Part shown: in pieces, positions 9,231 through 18,793 of the stretch | How the letters are laid out: every line of letters starts with the position of its first letter | How positions within the stretch are numbered: the first letter of the stretch is position 1 | Source of the DNA: Burkholderiales bacterium | Lineage (GTDB): Bacteria; Pseudomonadota; Gammaproteobacteria; Burkholderiales; Burkholderiaceae_C | Length of the DNA: 64,000 nt | Direction: 5' to 3' | NCBI GenBank assembly: GCA_016000265.1 | Contig: JAECRL010000003.1 | Coordinates: 1-64,000, forward strand | Notes under the pieces: model-generated | The model's database searches: none | Told to the model about the DNA's origin: nothing | The model's input: the letters and a program-made list of their open reading frames with translations, nothing else | Made by a program: the position numbers and the translations under genes

Positions 9231-11393
9231 ATGTCCGATCCCATTTCCCTCGAGGGGGTCAAGTTGCCCCCCGCCGACCGTTCAGGCGTCACGCAATCCG
9301 GCGCCACCGCGCCCGCGCCCGCCGGCGAGTTCGTCAGCTTCGAGGGCTCCCCGTTCGAGCTTTACCAGCCTTATCCGCCCGCGGGCGACCAGCCCACGGC
9401 CATCGCGCAGCTCTGCGAGGGCATCGAAGACGGCCTGAGCTACCAGACGCTGCTGGGCGTGACCGGCTCGGGCAAGACCTTCACCATGGCCAACGTCATC
9501 GCCCGCGAAGGCCGCCCCGCCATCGTCTTCGCGCCCAACAAGACGCTGGCCGCGCAGCTCTACGCCGAGTTCCGCGAGTTCTTCCCCAACAACGCCGTCG
9601 AGTACTTCGTCAGCTACTACGACTACTACCAGCCCGAGGCCTACGTCCCTCAGCGCGACCTGTTCATCGAGAAGGACAGCGCCATCAACGAGGCCATCGA
9701 GCAGATGCGCCTGAGCGCCACCAAAAGCCTGCTGGAGCGCCGCGACGTGGTCATCGTGGCCACCGTCTCGGCCATCTACGGCATCGGCAAGCCCGAGGAC
9801 TACATGCAGATGGTGCTGATCGTGCGCGTGGGCGACAAGCTCGGCCAGCGTGACGTCATCGCCCAGCTCATCCGCATGCAGTACAAGCGCAACGACGCCG
9901 ACTTCAGCCGCGGCACCTTCCGCGTGCGTGGCGACACCATCGACGTCTTCCCCGCCGAGCACTCCGAGCTGGCCGTGCGCCTGGAGCTGTTCGACGACGA
10001 GATCGACTCCATCCAGTTGTTCGACCCGCTGACCGGGCGCGTGCGCCAGAAGATCCCGCGCTTCACCATCTACCCCTCCAGCCATTACGTGACCCCGCGC
10101 GAGCGCGTGCTGGTGGCCATCGAGGGCATCAAGGAAGAGCTCAACCAGCGCGTCAAGCAGCTGGTGGGCGACGGCAAACTGGTCGAGGCGCAGCGCCTGG
10201 AGCAGCGCACCCGCTTTGACCTCGAAATGTTGCAGGAAGTCGGCCACTGCAAGGGCATCGAGAACTACACCCGCCACCTCTCGGGCGCCAACCCGGGCGA
10301 CCCGCCGCCCACCCTGGTCGACTACATGCCGCCCGATGCGCTCATGTTCCTCGACGAGAGCCACGTCATGATCGGCCAGCTCGGCGGCATGTACAACGGC
10401 GACCGCGCCCGCAAGACCACGCTGGTGGAGTACGGGTTCCGGCTGCCCTCGGCGATGGACAACCGCCCGCTGAAGTTCGAAGAGTTCGAGGGCAAGATGC
10501 GGCAGGTCGTGTTCGTCACGGCCACGCCCGCGGCCTACGAGCAGCAGCACGCCGGCCAGGTGGTCGAGCAGGTGGTGCGCCCCACCGGCCTGCTCGATCC
10601 GATCGTGGAGGTGCGCCCCGCCACCCACCAGGTCGACGACGTGCTCCAGGAGATCCACATCCGCGTGGGCATCAACGAGCGCGTGCTCATCACCACGCTG
10701 ACCAAGCGCATGGCCGAGCAGCTCACCGACTACCTGACGGAAAACGGCGTCAAGGTGCGCTACCTGCACTCCGACATCGACACCGTCGAGCGCGTCGAGA
10801 TCTTGCGCGACCTGCGCCTGGGCGTGTTCGACGTGCTGGTGGGCATCAACCTGCTGCGCGAGGGCCTGGACATCCCCGAGGTCTCGCTGGTGGCCATCCT
10901 GGACGCCGACAAGGAAGGCTTCCTGCGCGCCGAGCGCAGCCTCATCCAGACCATCGGGCGCGCGGCGCGCAACCAGAACGGCCGCGCCATCCTCTACGCC
11001 GACAAGGTCACCGAGTCCATGCGCCGGGCCATGGACGAGACGGCCCGCCGCCGCGGCAAGCAGATCGCCCACAACGAGCTCAACGGCATCACCCCCAAGA
11101 CCATCAACAAGAAGGTCAAGGAGCTGATCGACGGCGTCATGTCCAACGCCGCCAAGGACGACCTCAAGGCCGCCGAGGCCCTGGTGCGATCCATGGAGGG
11201 CACCGAGGTCCTGTCCGAGAAGGACCTGGGCAAGCGCATCAAGCAGCTCGAAAAAGAGATGCTGGAGTCGGCCCGCAACCTGGAGTTCGAGAAGGCCGCG
11301 CGGCTGCGCGACCAGCTGGCCATGCTCAAGGAGCAGGTGTTCGGCGCGGCGGGCCACGACCACCCGCTGCCCCCCGCGGCCCCCAGGAAGTGA
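9231..11393 (+). CDS. uvrB: Excinuclease ABC subunit UvrB
   Basis: A 720-residue SF2-type protein of nucleotide excision repair, which verifies damage handed over by UvrA and loads UvrC. Visible are Walker A GVTGSGKT, the damage-probing beta-hairpin [26 protein letters not shown], motif [43 protein letters not shown], and the C-terminal UVR coiled coil ([23 protein letters not shown]). The start MSDPISLEG at 9231 is chosen over 9186. It has a longer N-terminal tail than E. coli UvrB, as is common in Burkholderiales. Confidence 0.97.
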   Translation: MSDPISLEGVKLPPADRSGVTQSGATAPAPAGEFVSFEGSPFELYQPYPPAGDQPTAIAQLCEGIEDGLSYQTLLGVTGSGKTFTMANVIAREGRPAIVFAPNKTLAAQLYAEFREFFPNNAVEYFVSYYDYYQPEAYVPQRDLFIEKDSAINEAIEQMRLSATKSLLERRDVVIVATVSAIYGIGKPEDYMQMVLIVRVGDKLGQRDVIAQLIRMQYKRNDADFSRGTFRVRGDTIDVFPAEHSELAVRLELFDDEIDSIQLFDPLTGRVRQKIPRFTIYPSSHYVTPRERVLVAIEGIKEELNQRVKQLVGDGKLVEAQRLEQRTRFDLEMLQEVGHCKGIENYTRHLSGANPGDPPPTLVDYMPPDALMFLDESHVMIGQLGGMYNGDRARKTTLVEYGFRLPSAMDNRPLKFEEFEGKMRQVVFVTATPAAYEQQHAGQVVEQVVRPTGLLDPIVEVRPATHQVDDVLQEIHIRVGINERVLITTLTKRMAEQLTDYLTENGVKVRYLHSDIDTVERVEILRDLRLGVFDVLVGINLLREGLDIPEVSLVAILDADKEGFLRAERSLIQTIGRAARNQNGRAILYADKVTESMRRAMDETARRRGKQIAHNELNGITPKTINKKVKELIDGVMSNAAKDDLKAAEALVRSMEGTEVLSEKDLGKRIKQLEKEMLESARNLEFEKAARLRDQLAMLKEQVFGAAGHDHPLPPAAPRK

Positions 11394-11402
11394 GGCGATG
11401 AC

Positions 11403-11990
11403 ATGAGCCAGGCGCCCTCCCTGCTGTCCCGCCTGTTCGGCAAAAGTGCCGCGGGGCCCGAGTCCGGCGTGTCCGCGGCCCCTGCACCCCGGCTGCGCGT
11501 CTTGATGGTCTGCATGGGCAACATCTGCCGCAGCCCCACCGCCGAGGCCGTGTTGCGTCACCGCCTGGAGCGCGCGGGCCTGGCCGAGGCGGTCGAGGTG
11601 GACTCCGCCGGCACCCACGCGTACCACGTCGGCAACCCGCCCGACGAGCGCTCCCGCGAGGCCGGCGAGCGCCGCGGCTACCGCCTGGGCCACCTGCGCG
11701 CCCGCAAGGTGGCCCAGGCCGACTACGCCGACTTCGACCTGCTGCTGGCCATGGACTGGGACAACCTCGCCTTGCTGGAAGAGGCCTGCCCCGGCGACCT
11801 GCGCCGTCGCCTGCGCCGATTGACGGAGTTCATCCCGACGCAGCACGAACTGGCCGGGGCCGCCGTCGTGCCCGACCCCTATTACGGCGGCCCTGCTGGC
11901 TTCGAACACGTGCTGGATCTGGTGGAGGCCGCCTGCGACGGCCTGGTCGAGCACCTGCGGGTGCGCCTGAGTCACGCCCCCGCGCCATAG
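11403..11990 (+). CDS. Low-molecular-weight protein-tyrosine phosphatase
   Basis: A 195-residue protein with the P-loop VCMGNICRSPTAEAV (CX5R(S/T)) at about residues 35-49 and the general acid segment VVPDPYYGGPAGFEHVLDLVEAA (DPYY), the two signatures of the family. About 35 residues precede the fold, more than usual. It starts 10 bp after uvrB and is probably cotranscribed. By family it dephosphorylates tyrosine residues, and its partner here is unknown. Confidence 0.92.
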   Translation: MSQAPSLLSRLFGKSAAGPESGVSAAPAPRLRVLMVCMGNICRSPTAEAVLRHRLERAGLAEAVEVDSAGTHAYHVGNPPDERSREAGERRGYRLGHLRARKVAQADYADFDLLLAMDWDNLALLEEACPGDLRRRLRRLTEFIPTQHELAGAAVVPDPYYGGPAGFEHVLDLVEAACDGLVEHLRVRLSHAPAP

Positions 11991-12043
11991 TTTCAGTCTA
12001 TGGACTGCATCGGGAATGACTTCGGGTTAGCCCTTGAGGAAAC

Positions 12044-12072
12044 TTGACTAAAACAGTGGGGATCCCTATGAT
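12044..12072 (+). promoter_or_regulatory. isc operon promoter with IscR type 1 site
   Basis: The -35 TTGACT (12044-12049) and -10 TATGAT (12067-12072) are 17 bp apart. The sequence TTGACTAAAACAGTGGG starting at the -35 matches 16 of 17 positions of the IscR type 1 core YYGACTRWWWYAGTCRR, as I recall the E. coli consensus. Binding here would cover the -35 and spacer, so [2Fe-2S]-IscR should repress its own operon, as in E. coli. Confidence 0.8.
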
Positions 12073-12181
12073 TGAGTGAATTGCTCGGGAATTGACTGAG
12101 ACGCCGCCAGCCCCCAGGCTCACAGGCCCACCAGGCAAACCTCAATCCAGAGGCCCCGAGTCCTTGATCAGGAGAAGCGCC

Positions 12182-12715
12182 ATGCGTTTGACCACCAAAG
12201 GCCGTTTTGCCGTCACCGCCATGATCGACCTCGCCCTGCGCGAGCACACCGGTCCCGTCGCCCTGGCCGCCATCAGCCAGCGTCAGCAGATCTCGCTGTC
12301 CTACCTGGAGCAGCTGTTCGGCAAGCTGCGTCGCCACGAGCTGGTGGAAAGCACCCGCGGGCCGGGCGGTGGTTACTCCCTGGGGCGCAAGGCCGAGGAC
12401 ATCACCGTGGCCGACATCATCGTGGCCGTGGACGAGCCCATCGACGCCACGGGCTGCGGCGGCAAGGAAAACTGCATGGGCGACGAAGGCGGGCGCTGCA
12501 TGACGCACGACCTCTGGACCAGCCTGAACAACAAGATGATCGAGTACCTCGACTCCATCTCCCTGCGCAAGCTGGTCGACGACCAGATCGCCAAGGGCGT
12601 GTCCATCGAGGCCCAGCCGATCAAGCGGGCGATCTCCACCACGCCCGTGGTCAAGCCCATCAAGGTGACGGCGCCGAACTCGGTGTTCGCCCTGGGAGCG
12701 GCCCTGACCAAGTGA
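12182..12715 (+). CDS. iscR: Fe-S cluster assembly transcriptional regulator IscR
   Basis: A 177-residue Rrf2-family regulator. It has an N-terminal winged helix (MRLTTKGRFAVTAMIDLAL, ISQRQQISLSYLEQLF, RGPGGGYSLGR) and three cluster-ligand cysteines at positions 92, 98 and 106 in CGGKENCMGDEGGRCMTHDLW, the same spacing as in E. coli. The start at 12182 fits all IscR proteins. An upstream in-frame ATG at 12092 would add 30 unsupported residues. It heads the isc operon and is likely autoregulated through the site at 12044. Confidence 0.96.
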   Translation: MRLTTKGRFAVTAMIDLALREHTGPVALAAISQRQQISLSYLEQLFGKLRRHELVESTRGPGGGYSLGRKAEDITVADIIVAVDEPIDATGCGGKENCMGDEGGRCMTHDLWTSLNNKMIEYLDSISLRKLVDDQIAKGVSIEAQPIKRAISTTPVVKPIKVTAPNSVFALGAALTK

Positions 12716-12869
12716 GGGTCATGCGCGCCAGGCCTTCGGGGCTGGCCGCCTGAAGCCCGGATAATGGAAGGTTTTCCGCTGCGCCTGTTTTGCAAGGAAC
12801 GGGTGTGAGCGGCAGCATGAGCCGCCTGGATGTCAGTCGGCAAGCAGTTTGAACAAGAGTGTTCCCACC

Positions 12870-14090
12870 ATGGACATGACCCCGCACTTCCCGATCTACA
12901 TGGACTACGGTGCCACCAACCCGTGCGACCCGCGCGTGGTGGACGCCATGATCCCCTGGCTGCGCGAGCATTTCGGCAACCCGGCCTCGCGCACCCACGC
13001 CTACGGCTGGGAAGCCGAAGAGGCCGTCGAGAAGGCCCGCGTGCAGGTCGCCGAGCTCATCGGGGCCGACCCGCGTGAAATCGTCTGGACCTCCGGCGCC
13101 ACCGAGTCCAACAACCTCGCCCTCAAGGGTGCGGCGCACTTCTACCAGTCGCGCGGCAAGCACATCATCACGGTCAAGACCGAGCACAAGGCCGTGCTGG
13201 ACACCGTGCGTGAGCTGGAGCGCCAGGGCTTCGAGGCCACCTACCTCGACGTTCAGGAAAACGGCTTGCTGGACCTGGACGTGCTCAGGGCCGCCATCCG
13301 CCCCGACACCATCCTGATCTCGGTCATGTTCGTCAACAACGAAATCGGCGTGATCCAGGACATCCCCACCATCGGGGCGCTGTGCCGCGAGAAGGGCATC
13401 GTCTTCCACGTGGATGCTGCCCAGGCCACCGGCAAGGTCGACATCGATCTCAACACGCTGCCGGTCGACCTGATGAGCCTGGCCTCGCACAAGACCTACG
13501 GCCCCAAGGGCATCGGTGCGCTGTACGTGCGCCGCAAGCCCCGCATCCGCATCGAGGCGCAGATGCACGGTGGCGGCCACGAGCGCGGCATGCGCTCGGG
13601 CACGCTGCCCACGCACCAGATCGTCGGCATGGGTGAGGCCTTCCGCGTCGCCCGCGAAGAGATGGTCGCCGAGAACGAGCGCATCCGTGCGCTGCAGCAG
13701 CGCCTCTACAAGGGCCTGCAGGACATCGAACAGATTTTCGTCAACGGCGACCTCGAGCGCCGCGTGCCGCACAACCTCAACGTGTCGTTCAATTACGTGG
13801 AGGGCGAGTCGCTCATCATGGGCATCAAGGGCATCGCGGTGTCCTCGGGCTCGGCCTGCACCTCGGCCAGCCTGGAGCCCAGCTACGTGCTGCGCGCCCT
13901 GGGCCGCAGCGACGAGCTCGCCCACAGCTCGCTGCGCATGACCATCGGGCGCTTCACCACCGAAGACGAAGTCGACTTCGTCGTCGCCACCTTGAAGGAC
14001 CGCGTGGCCAAGCTGCGCGAGCTGTCTCCGCTGTGGGACATGTACAAGGACGGCATCGACATCAGCACCATCCAGTGGTCGGCACACTGA
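12870..14090 (+). CDS. iscS: Cysteine desulfurase IscS
   Basis: A 406-residue fold-type I PLP enzyme that removes sulfur from cysteine as a persulfide for Fe-S assembly and tRNA thiolation. Seen are [25 protein letters not shown], the PLP lysine in [31 protein letters not shown] and the mobile active-site cysteine loop [21 protein letters not shown]. The start [18 protein letters not shown] is chosen. An in-frame TTG at 12849 is possible. It lies 154 bp after iscR and 18 bp before iscU. Confidence 0.97.
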   Translation: MDMTPHFPIYMDYGATNPCDPRVVDAMIPWLREHFGNPASRTHAYGWEAEEAVEKARVQVAELIGADPREIVWTSGATESNNLALKGAAHFYQSRGKHIITVKTEHKAVLDTVRELERQGFEATYLDVQENGLLDLDVLRAAIRPDTILISVMFVNNEIGVIQDIPTIGALCREKGIVFHVDAAQATGKVDIDLNTLPVDLMSLASHKTYGPKGIGALYVRRKPRIRIEAQMHGGGHERGMRSGTLPTHQIVGMGEAFRVAREEMVAENERIRALQQRLYKGLQDIEQIFVNGDLERRVPHNLNVSFNYVEGESLIMGIKGIAVSSGSACTSASLEPSYVLRALGRSDELAHSSLRMTIGRFTTEDEVDFVVATLKDRVAKLRELSPLWDMYKDGIDISTIQWSAH

Positions 14091-14108
14091 GAAGTTTGGA
14101 GTTACACC

Positions 14109-14495
14109 ATGGCATACAGCGACAAGGTCATTGACCACTACGAACACCCCCGCAACGTCGGCTCCTTCGAGAAGGGCGACGACACGGTCGGCACCGGCAT
14201 GGTGGGCGCGCCCGCCTGCGGCGACGTCATGAAGCTGCAGATCAAGGTCAACCCCAGCACCGGCGTGATCGAAGACGCGCGCTTCAAGACCTACGGCTGC
14301 GGCTCGGCCATCGCGTCGAGCTCGCTGGTGACCGAGTGGGTGCGCGGCAAGACGCTGGACGAAGCGCTGACCATCAAGAACACCCAGATCGCCGAAGAGC
14401 TGGCCTTGCCCCCGGTCAAGATCCACTGCTCCATCCTCGCCGAAGATGCCATCAAGGCAGCCGTCAACGACTACAAGGCCAAGCATGCAAACTGA
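14109..14495 (+). CDS. iscU: Fe-S cluster scaffold IscU
   Basis: A 128-residue scaffold on which the 2Fe-2S cluster is built. It has the three cluster cysteines C37, C64 and C107 and the regulatory Asp39 (GAPACGDVMKLQI), plus the LPPVK motif (99-103) bound by the HscA chaperone, whose gene lies downstream. The length is that of the family. Confidence 0.97.
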   Translation: MAYSDKVIDHYEHPRNVGSFEKGDDTVGTGMVGAPACGDVMKLQIKVNPSTGVIEDARFKTYGCGSAIASSSLVTEWVRGKTLDEALTIKNTQIAEELALPPVKIHCSILAEDAIKAAVNDYKAKHAN

Positions 14496-14886
14496 CACCG
14501 CATCCTGCACCGCCGGCCCGGGCACCGGGCCGCTGCCCGAGATCGCCTTGGCCTCGGCGGGCATGCGCGTGTCCGTGACGGAAGCCGCCGCGCGTCACAT
14601 CACCCGCTACCTGAGCCGCCGCGGCAAGGGCGTGGGCGTGCGCCTGGGCGTCAAGACCACCGGTTGCTCTGGCCTGGCCTACAAGATCGAGTTCGCCGAT
14701 GAAGCCGCGCCCGAAGACGTCATCTTCGAGCAGCTGGGCATCAAGATCCTGGTCGACCCCAAGAGCCTGCCCTACATCGACGGCACCGAGCTGGACTTCG
14801 TGCGCGAAGGGCTGAACGAGGGCTTTCGCTTCAACAACCCCAACGAACGCGATCGTTGTGGTTGCGGAGAGTCCTTCCGCATCTGA
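14485..14886 (+). CDS. iscA: Fe-S assembly A-type carrier IscA
   Basis: An A-type Fe-S carrier with the three invariant cysteines in VKTTGCSGLAYKIEF and RCGCGESFRI, and the block IDGTELDFVREGLNEGFRFNNPN. The first ATG (14485) overlaps the iscU stop and gives 133 residues with 26 extra N-terminal residues. The usual IscA size (about 107) would need the internal ATG at 14563, which lacks a clear ribosome site. Translational coupling to iscU favours the longer form, but the start is open. Confidence 0.93.
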   Translation: MQTDTASCTAGPGTGPLPEIALASAGMRVSVTEAAARHITRYLSRRGKGVGVRLGVKTTGCSGLAYKIEFADEAAPEDVIFEQLGIKILVDPKSLPYIDGTELDFVREGLNEGFRFNNPNERDRCGCGESFRI

Positions 14887-14964
14887 CCCGACGGCCCAAG
14901 GCTCTCACCTTGCGTCAACCGAAGCCCCGCCCCATCAGGTGGGGTTTCGCACTTTGACCGACCC

Positions 14965-15507
14965 ATGAACATCGACGCCGACGACTTCACCCTGCTGGGC
15001 CTGCCGCGCACCTTCGAGCTGACGCGCGCGCAGCTCGACGCCGCCTGGAAGGCCTTGCAGGCCAAGGTGCACCCCGACCGTTTCGCGGCCGAGGGCGGGG
15101 CCTCCCAGCGCCTGGCCATGCAATGGGCGGTGCGCGTCAACGAGGCGCACCAGCGCCTCAAAGACCCGCTCAAGCGCGCCGCTTACCTGTGCGAGCTGGC
15201 CGGTGCGCCCGTCGGGGCCCACGACAACACCGCCATGCCCAGCGAGTTCCTCATGCAGCAGATGATGTGGCGCGAGGCCCTGGAAGAGGCCACCACGGCC
15301 AGCGAAGTCCAGGCCCTGTCCGACGAGGTCACGGCCCAGCGTGGCGAGCGCCTGGCGCGCATCAGCGGCCTGCTGGGCGCCGATGCGCTCACCCCGGCGC
15401 GGGCCGGTGAAGCCGCGCAGGAGGTTCGCGCCCTGATGTTCATCGACCGCCTGCTCGAAGAGGTCGACACGCGATTGCAACGCCACGAAGACGAGGACGG
15501 TGCCTGA
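14965..15507 (+). CDS. hscB: Fe-S cochaperone HscB
   Basis: A 180-residue J-domain protein: the HPD triad appears in [12 protein letters not shown], after which comes the C-terminal three-helix IscU-binding domain ([16 protein letters not shown]). It delivers IscU to HscA and stimulates its ATPase. It starts 78 bp after iscA, and its stop codon lies 1 nt before the hscA start. Confidence 0.96.
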   Translation: MNIDADDFTLLGLPRTFELTRAQLDAAWKALQAKVHPDRFAAEGGASQRLAMQWAVRVNEAHQRLKDPLKRAAYLCELAGAPVGAHDNTAMPSEFLMQQMMWREALEEATTASEVQALSDEVTAQRGERLARISGLLGADALTPARAGEAAQEVRALMFIDRLLEEVDTRLQRHEDEDGA

Positions 15508-15508
15508 C

Positions 15509-17389
15509 ATGGCCCTGCTGCAAATTTCCGAACCCGGGCAGTCGCCCGACCCCCACCAGCGCCGCATCGCCGTCGGCATCGACCTGGGCACCACGCACTC
15601 GCTGGTGGCCGCGGTGCGCAACGGCGCCGCCGAGTGCCTGCCCGATGAGCAGGGGCGCGTGATCCTGCCGTCTGCCGTGCGCTACCAGCTCGACGAGCAG
15701 GGCCGCACGCGTCGCCACATCGGCTTCGATGCCCTGCACGCCCAGGCCGAAGACCCGCTCAACACGGTGGTGTCGGTCAAGCGCTTCATGGGCCGCCGCC
15801 TGGCCGACCTGCCCGACGCCGGCAAGCTGCCTTACCAGTTCGTGGACCAGCCCGGCATGGTGGCGGTGCAGACCGTGGCGGGCGTGAAGTCGCCCATCGA
15901 GGTCTCCGCCGAGATCCTGGCCAGCCTGCGCCAGCGCGCCGAGGACACCTTCAACGACGACCTGTTCGGCGCCGTCATCACGGTGCCCGCTTACTTCGAC
16001 GACGCCCAGCGCCAGGCCACGAAAGACGCCGCCCAGATGGCCGGCCTCAACGTGCTGCGCCTGCTCAACGAGCCCACGGCCGCGGCCATCGCCTACGGGC
16101 TGGACAACGGCTCCGAAGGGCTCTACGCCATCTACGACCTGGGTGGTGGCACCTTCGACATCTCGCTGCTGCAACTCAGCCGGGGCGTGTTCGAGGTGGT
16201 GGCCACGGGCGGCGACTCGGCCCTGGGCGGCGACGACATCGACCACGTGCTGGCCGACGCCGCGCTGGCTGAGGCCCGCATGGACACCCCGATGGAGACC
16301 CTGTCTCCGCACGACAAACGCGCCTTGCTGGTGGCGGCCCGCCGCGCCAAGGAAAAGCTCTCCACCGATGGCAGCGCACACCTGTCGTGCGCGCTGTCGG
16401 GTGGCATGCTCTCGGTCACCCTCACGCGCGAGCGCCTGGGCGAGCTGGCCAAGCCCCTGATCGACAAGACGCTGGCCGCCGTCAAGCGCGTGCTGCGCGA
16501 CGCCAAGGTCAAGCCCGACGCGGTCAAGGGCGTGGTCATGGTGGGCGGCTCGACCCGCACGCCGGCCGTGCGCGATGCCGTGGGCGCCTTCTTTGGCCAG
16601 CCGCCGCTGACCGACCTCAACCCCGACGAGGTGGTGGCGCTGGGTGCGGCCATCCAGGCCAACCAGCTCGCGGGCAACAACGTCAACGGCGAGTTGCTGC
16701 TGCTGGATGTGCTGCCGCTGTCGCTGGGCCTGGAGACCATGGGCGGCCTGGTCGAGCGCATCATCCCGCGCAACACCCCGATCCCGTCGGCCCGCGCGCA
16801 GGACTTCACCACCTTCAAGGACGGGCAGACCGCCCTGGCCGTGCACGTGGTGCAGGGCGAGCGCGAGCAGGTCGAGCACTGCCGCTCGCTGGCGCGCTTC
16901 GAGCTGCGCGGCATCCCGCCGATGGCCGCGGGCGCCGCGCGCATCCGCGTGAGTTTCCAGGTCGATGCCGATGGCCTGCTGAGCGTGTCTGCCAGGGAGC
17001 AGCTCTCCGGCGTGGAGGCCTCCGTCGTCGTCAAGCCCAGCTATGGCCTGAGCGACGATCAGGTGGCCCACATGCTGCGCGAAGGCTTCACCACCGCCGC
17101 TGAAGACATGAAGGACCGAGCCCTGCGCGAAGCCCGCGTCGAGGCCGAGCGCATGCTGGAGGCCACGCGCACCGCCCTGGCCGCCGATGGCGACTTGCTG
17201 AGCGCCGAACAACGCAGCGAGATCGATCAGCTCATGGCCCAGATCGGCCAGCGCTGCGACCGCGGCGACCTGGTGGCGCTCGAGGCCGCCACCAAGGCCC
17301 TGGCCGATGGCACCGAGTTCTTCGCCGCCGAGCGCATGAACCGCAGCATCCGCCAGGCCCTGGCCGGTCGCTCGCTTGATCAGATCTGA
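15509..17389 (+). CDS. hscA: Fe-S chaperone HscA
   Basis: A 626-residue Hsp70 specialised for Fe-S transfer from IscU. The ATPase domain shows [26 protein letters not shown] and [12 protein letters not shown]. The substrate domain shows [25 protein letters not shown]. The start ATG at 15509 directly follows the hscB stop. A GTG at 15500 is the alternative. It belongs to the isc operon and acts with HscB. Confidence 0.96.
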   Translation: MALLQISEPGQSPDPHQRRIAVGIDLGTTHSLVAAVRNGAAECLPDEQGRVILPSAVRYQLDEQGRTRRHIGFDALHAQAEDPLNTVVSVKRFMGRRLADLPDAGKLPYQFVDQPGMVAVQTVAGVKSPIEVSAEILASLRQRAEDTFNDDLFGAVITVPAYFDDAQRQATKDAAQMAGLNVLRLLNEPTAAAIAYGLDNGSEGLYAIYDLGGGTFDISLLQLSRGVFEVVATGGDSALGGDDIDHVLADAALAEARMDTPMETLSPHDKRALLVAARRAKEKLSTDGSAHLSCALSGGMLSVTLTRERLGELAKPLIDKTLAAVKRVLRDAKVKPDAVKGVVMVGGSTRTPAVRDAVGAFFGQPPLTDLNPDEVVALGAAIQANQLAGNNVNGELLLLDVLPLSLGLETMGGLVERIIPRNTPIPSARAQDFTTFKDGQTALAVHVVQGEREQVEHCRSLARFELRGIPPMAAGAARIRVSFQVDADGLLSVSAREQLSGVEASVVVKPSYGLSDDQVAHMLREGFTTAAEDMKDRALREARVEAERMLEATRTALAADGDLLSAEQRSEIDQLMAQIGQRCDRGDLVALEAATKALADGTEFFAAERMNRSIRQALAGRSLDQI

Positions 17390-17417
17390 CGCACACCGAA
17401 CCGAGCATCGCCCCACC

Positions 17418-17756
17418 ATGCCCATCATCAAGATCCTGCCCCACGCCTCCCTGTGCCCGCAAGGCGCCGAGTTGTCGGTGGCACCCGGCACCAGCATCTG
17501 CGAAGCGCTGCTGGACAACCACATCGAGATCGAACACGCCTGCGACATGAGCGCGGCGTGCACCACCTGCCACGTCGTCGTGCGCCAGGGCTTCAACAGC
17601 CTCAACGAGATCGAAGAGACCGAAGAGGACCTGCTCGACCGCGCCTGGGGCCTGGAGCCCAACTCGCGCCTGAGCTGCCAGGCCATCGTGGCCGGCCAGG
17701 ACCTCACCATCGAGATCCCGAAGTACACGATCAACCACGCGCGCGAAAACCACTGA
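17418..17756 (+). CDS. fdx: Isc-type 2Fe-2S ferredoxin
   Basis: A 112-residue adrenodoxin-like ferredoxin that supplies electrons for cluster assembly. The ligand pattern CDMSAACTTCH plus a later Cys in LSCQAIV is that of isc operon ferredoxins, as is the C-terminal YTINHARENH. It ends the isc operon. No iscX follows. Confidence 0.95.
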   Translation: MPIIKILPHASLCPQGAELSVAPGTSICEALLDNHIEIEHACDMSAACTTCHVVVRQGFNSLNEIEETEEDLLDRAWGLEPNSRLSCQAIVAGQDLTIEIPKYTINHARENH

Positions 17757-17775
17757 GCGCGCACGGAGTCCCGGC

Positions 17776-18501
17776 ATGACCCGACAGATCTTCCTCGACA
17801 CCGAAACCACCGGCCTGAGCCCGGAGTCGGGTGACCGCATCATCGAAATCGGCTGCGTCGAGATGGTGAACCGCCGCCTGACCGGGCGCCACCTGCACTT
17901 CTACATCAACCCCCAGCGCCCCAGCCACGAAGATGCCGTCAAGATCCACGGCCTGACCGACGAGTTCCTGGCCGACAAGCCCGTGTTCGCCACGCTGGCC
18001 GACGAGATCCTCGACTACTGCCGCGACGCCGAGGTCATCATCCACAACGCGAGCTTCGACATCGGCTTCCTCGATGCCGAGTTGCGACGACTCAACAAGG
18101 GCTCGTTCCGCGAGCACGTCTCGGGCGTGCTGGACACGCTGGTCATGGCCCGCGAGATGTTCCCGGGCAAGAGCAATTCGCTCGACGCCCTGTGCCGCCG
18201 CCTGGAGGTGGACAACACCCACCGCACGCTGCACGGCGCCTTGATGGACGCGGAGTTGCTGGCCGAGGTCTACATCAACATGACGCGGGGCCAGGACGCC
18301 TTGCTCATCGACGCCGATGGCTCGGAGGGAGAGGCGGGTGGTCAAGGCCTGGAGGCCTCCTCGGTGGACCTGTCGTCCTTTGACTTGCCGGTGCTGGCGC
18401 CGACCGACGACGAGGCCCAGGCCTTCGACGTGGCGTTGCAGGATCTCGACAAGGCCTCTGGTGGCAAAGTTGTTTGGAAAACGCTGGAGGCTGTGTTATA
18501 G
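17776..18501 (+). CDS. dnaQ: DNA polymerase III epsilon subunit (proofreading exonuclease)
   Basis: A 241-residue DEDDh 3'-5' exonuclease. ExoI is IFLDTETTGLSPESGDRIIEIG, ExoII is IIHNASFDIGFLDAEL, and ExoIII is HRTLHGALMDAELLAEVYINM with the catalytic His. The C-terminal tail (about residues 190-241) is the alpha-subunit binding region. It starts 20 bp after fdx and ends 88 bp before tRNA-Val. Confidence 0.96.
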   Translation: MTRQIFLDTETTGLSPESGDRIIEIGCVEMVNRRLTGRHLHFYINPQRPSHEDAVKIHGLTDEFLADKPVFATLADEILDYCRDAEVIIHNASFDIGFLDAELRRLNKGSFREHVSGVLDTLVMAREMFPGKSNSLDALCRRLEVDNTHRTLHGALMDAELLAEVYINMTRGQDALLIDADGSEGEAGGQGLEASSVDLSSFDLPVLAPTDDEAQAFDVALQDLDKASGGKVVWKTLEAVL

Positions 18502-18589
18502 TCTTGGTCTTCGCTGATCACTGACGCAGATGAATGCGGTGGTGATTTCAGCAGGTGGACCCAATCCCGGAACCCGTTTCCACAGTTTC

Positions 18590-18664
18590 GGGCGGTTAGC
18601 TCAGCGGTAGAGCACTGCCTTCACACGGCAGGGGTCGCAGGTTCGAACCCTGCACCGCCCACCA
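18590..18664 (+). tRNA. tRNA-Val (anticodon CAC), island attachment site
   Basis: A full cloverleaf: acceptor GGGCGGT/ACCGCCC, anticodon stem CTGCC/GGCAG around the loop TTCACAC (anticodon CAC, valine GUG), T arm with GGTTCGAACCC, and encoded CCA. Its last 45 bp (18620-18664) are repeated at 61751-61795, so the gene was kept whole by the inserting element. The acceptor side now derives from the recombination site. Confidence 0.97.
18620..18664 (+). repeat. attL, 45-bp direct repeat inside tRNA-Val
   Basis: Identical to 61751-61795. It begins with the TT of the anticodon loop and runs through the CCA end. The base before it differs (C here, T at the right copy) and the base after it differs (A here, G there), so the identity is exactly 45 bp. 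Confidence 0.95.
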
Positions 18665-18672
18665 AGGAAATC

Positions 18673-18704
18673 AAGCACTTAGCAGCGATGCTAAGTGCTT
18701 TTTT
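18673..18704 (+). terminator. Island-borne terminator for tRNA-Val
   Basis: AAGCACTTAGCA and TGCTAAGTGCTT form a perfect 12-bp stem around GCGA, followed by six T residues. It lies inside the island and replaces the chromosomal terminator, which is now at 61803-61834. The T tract continues as TTTTTTCTTGCCCG, 14 bases that are also found behind the displaced chromosomal terminator. Confidence 0.9.
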
Positions 18705-18722
18705 CTTGCCCGTTTCAAAATT

Positions 18723-18742
18723 TGGGACAATTTTGGGACAGT
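18723..18742 (+). repeat. Left copy of 20-bp end repeat (integrase arm-site candidate)
   Basis: TGGGACAATTTTGGGACAGT, itself a doublet of TGGGACA. The same 20 bases lie at 61624-61643 in the same orientation. The position between att and int, and near the opposite att, suggests arm-type binding by the integrase or an accessory factor. Confidence 0.7.
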
Positions 18743-18793
18743 GGGGCTGCAGTCAGGCCTGGCACTCGCACTCAACCACCACATGAGGCGCAG

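Noticed and set aside
9282-11975. 897-codon open frame on the minus strand opposite uvrB and the phosphatase
   Set aside because: It is the antisense shadow of uvrB caused by high GC at third positions. Its product is repetitive in Val/Ala/Gly/His/Gln with no domain, while the plus strand is a clear UvrB.
12660-14564. 634-codon minus-strand frame opposite iscS/iscU
   Set aside because: Shadow of the isc genes, with low-complexity product.
15440-17764. 774-codon minus-strand frame opposite hscA/fdx
   Set aside because: Shadow of hscA. No ribosome site or domain.
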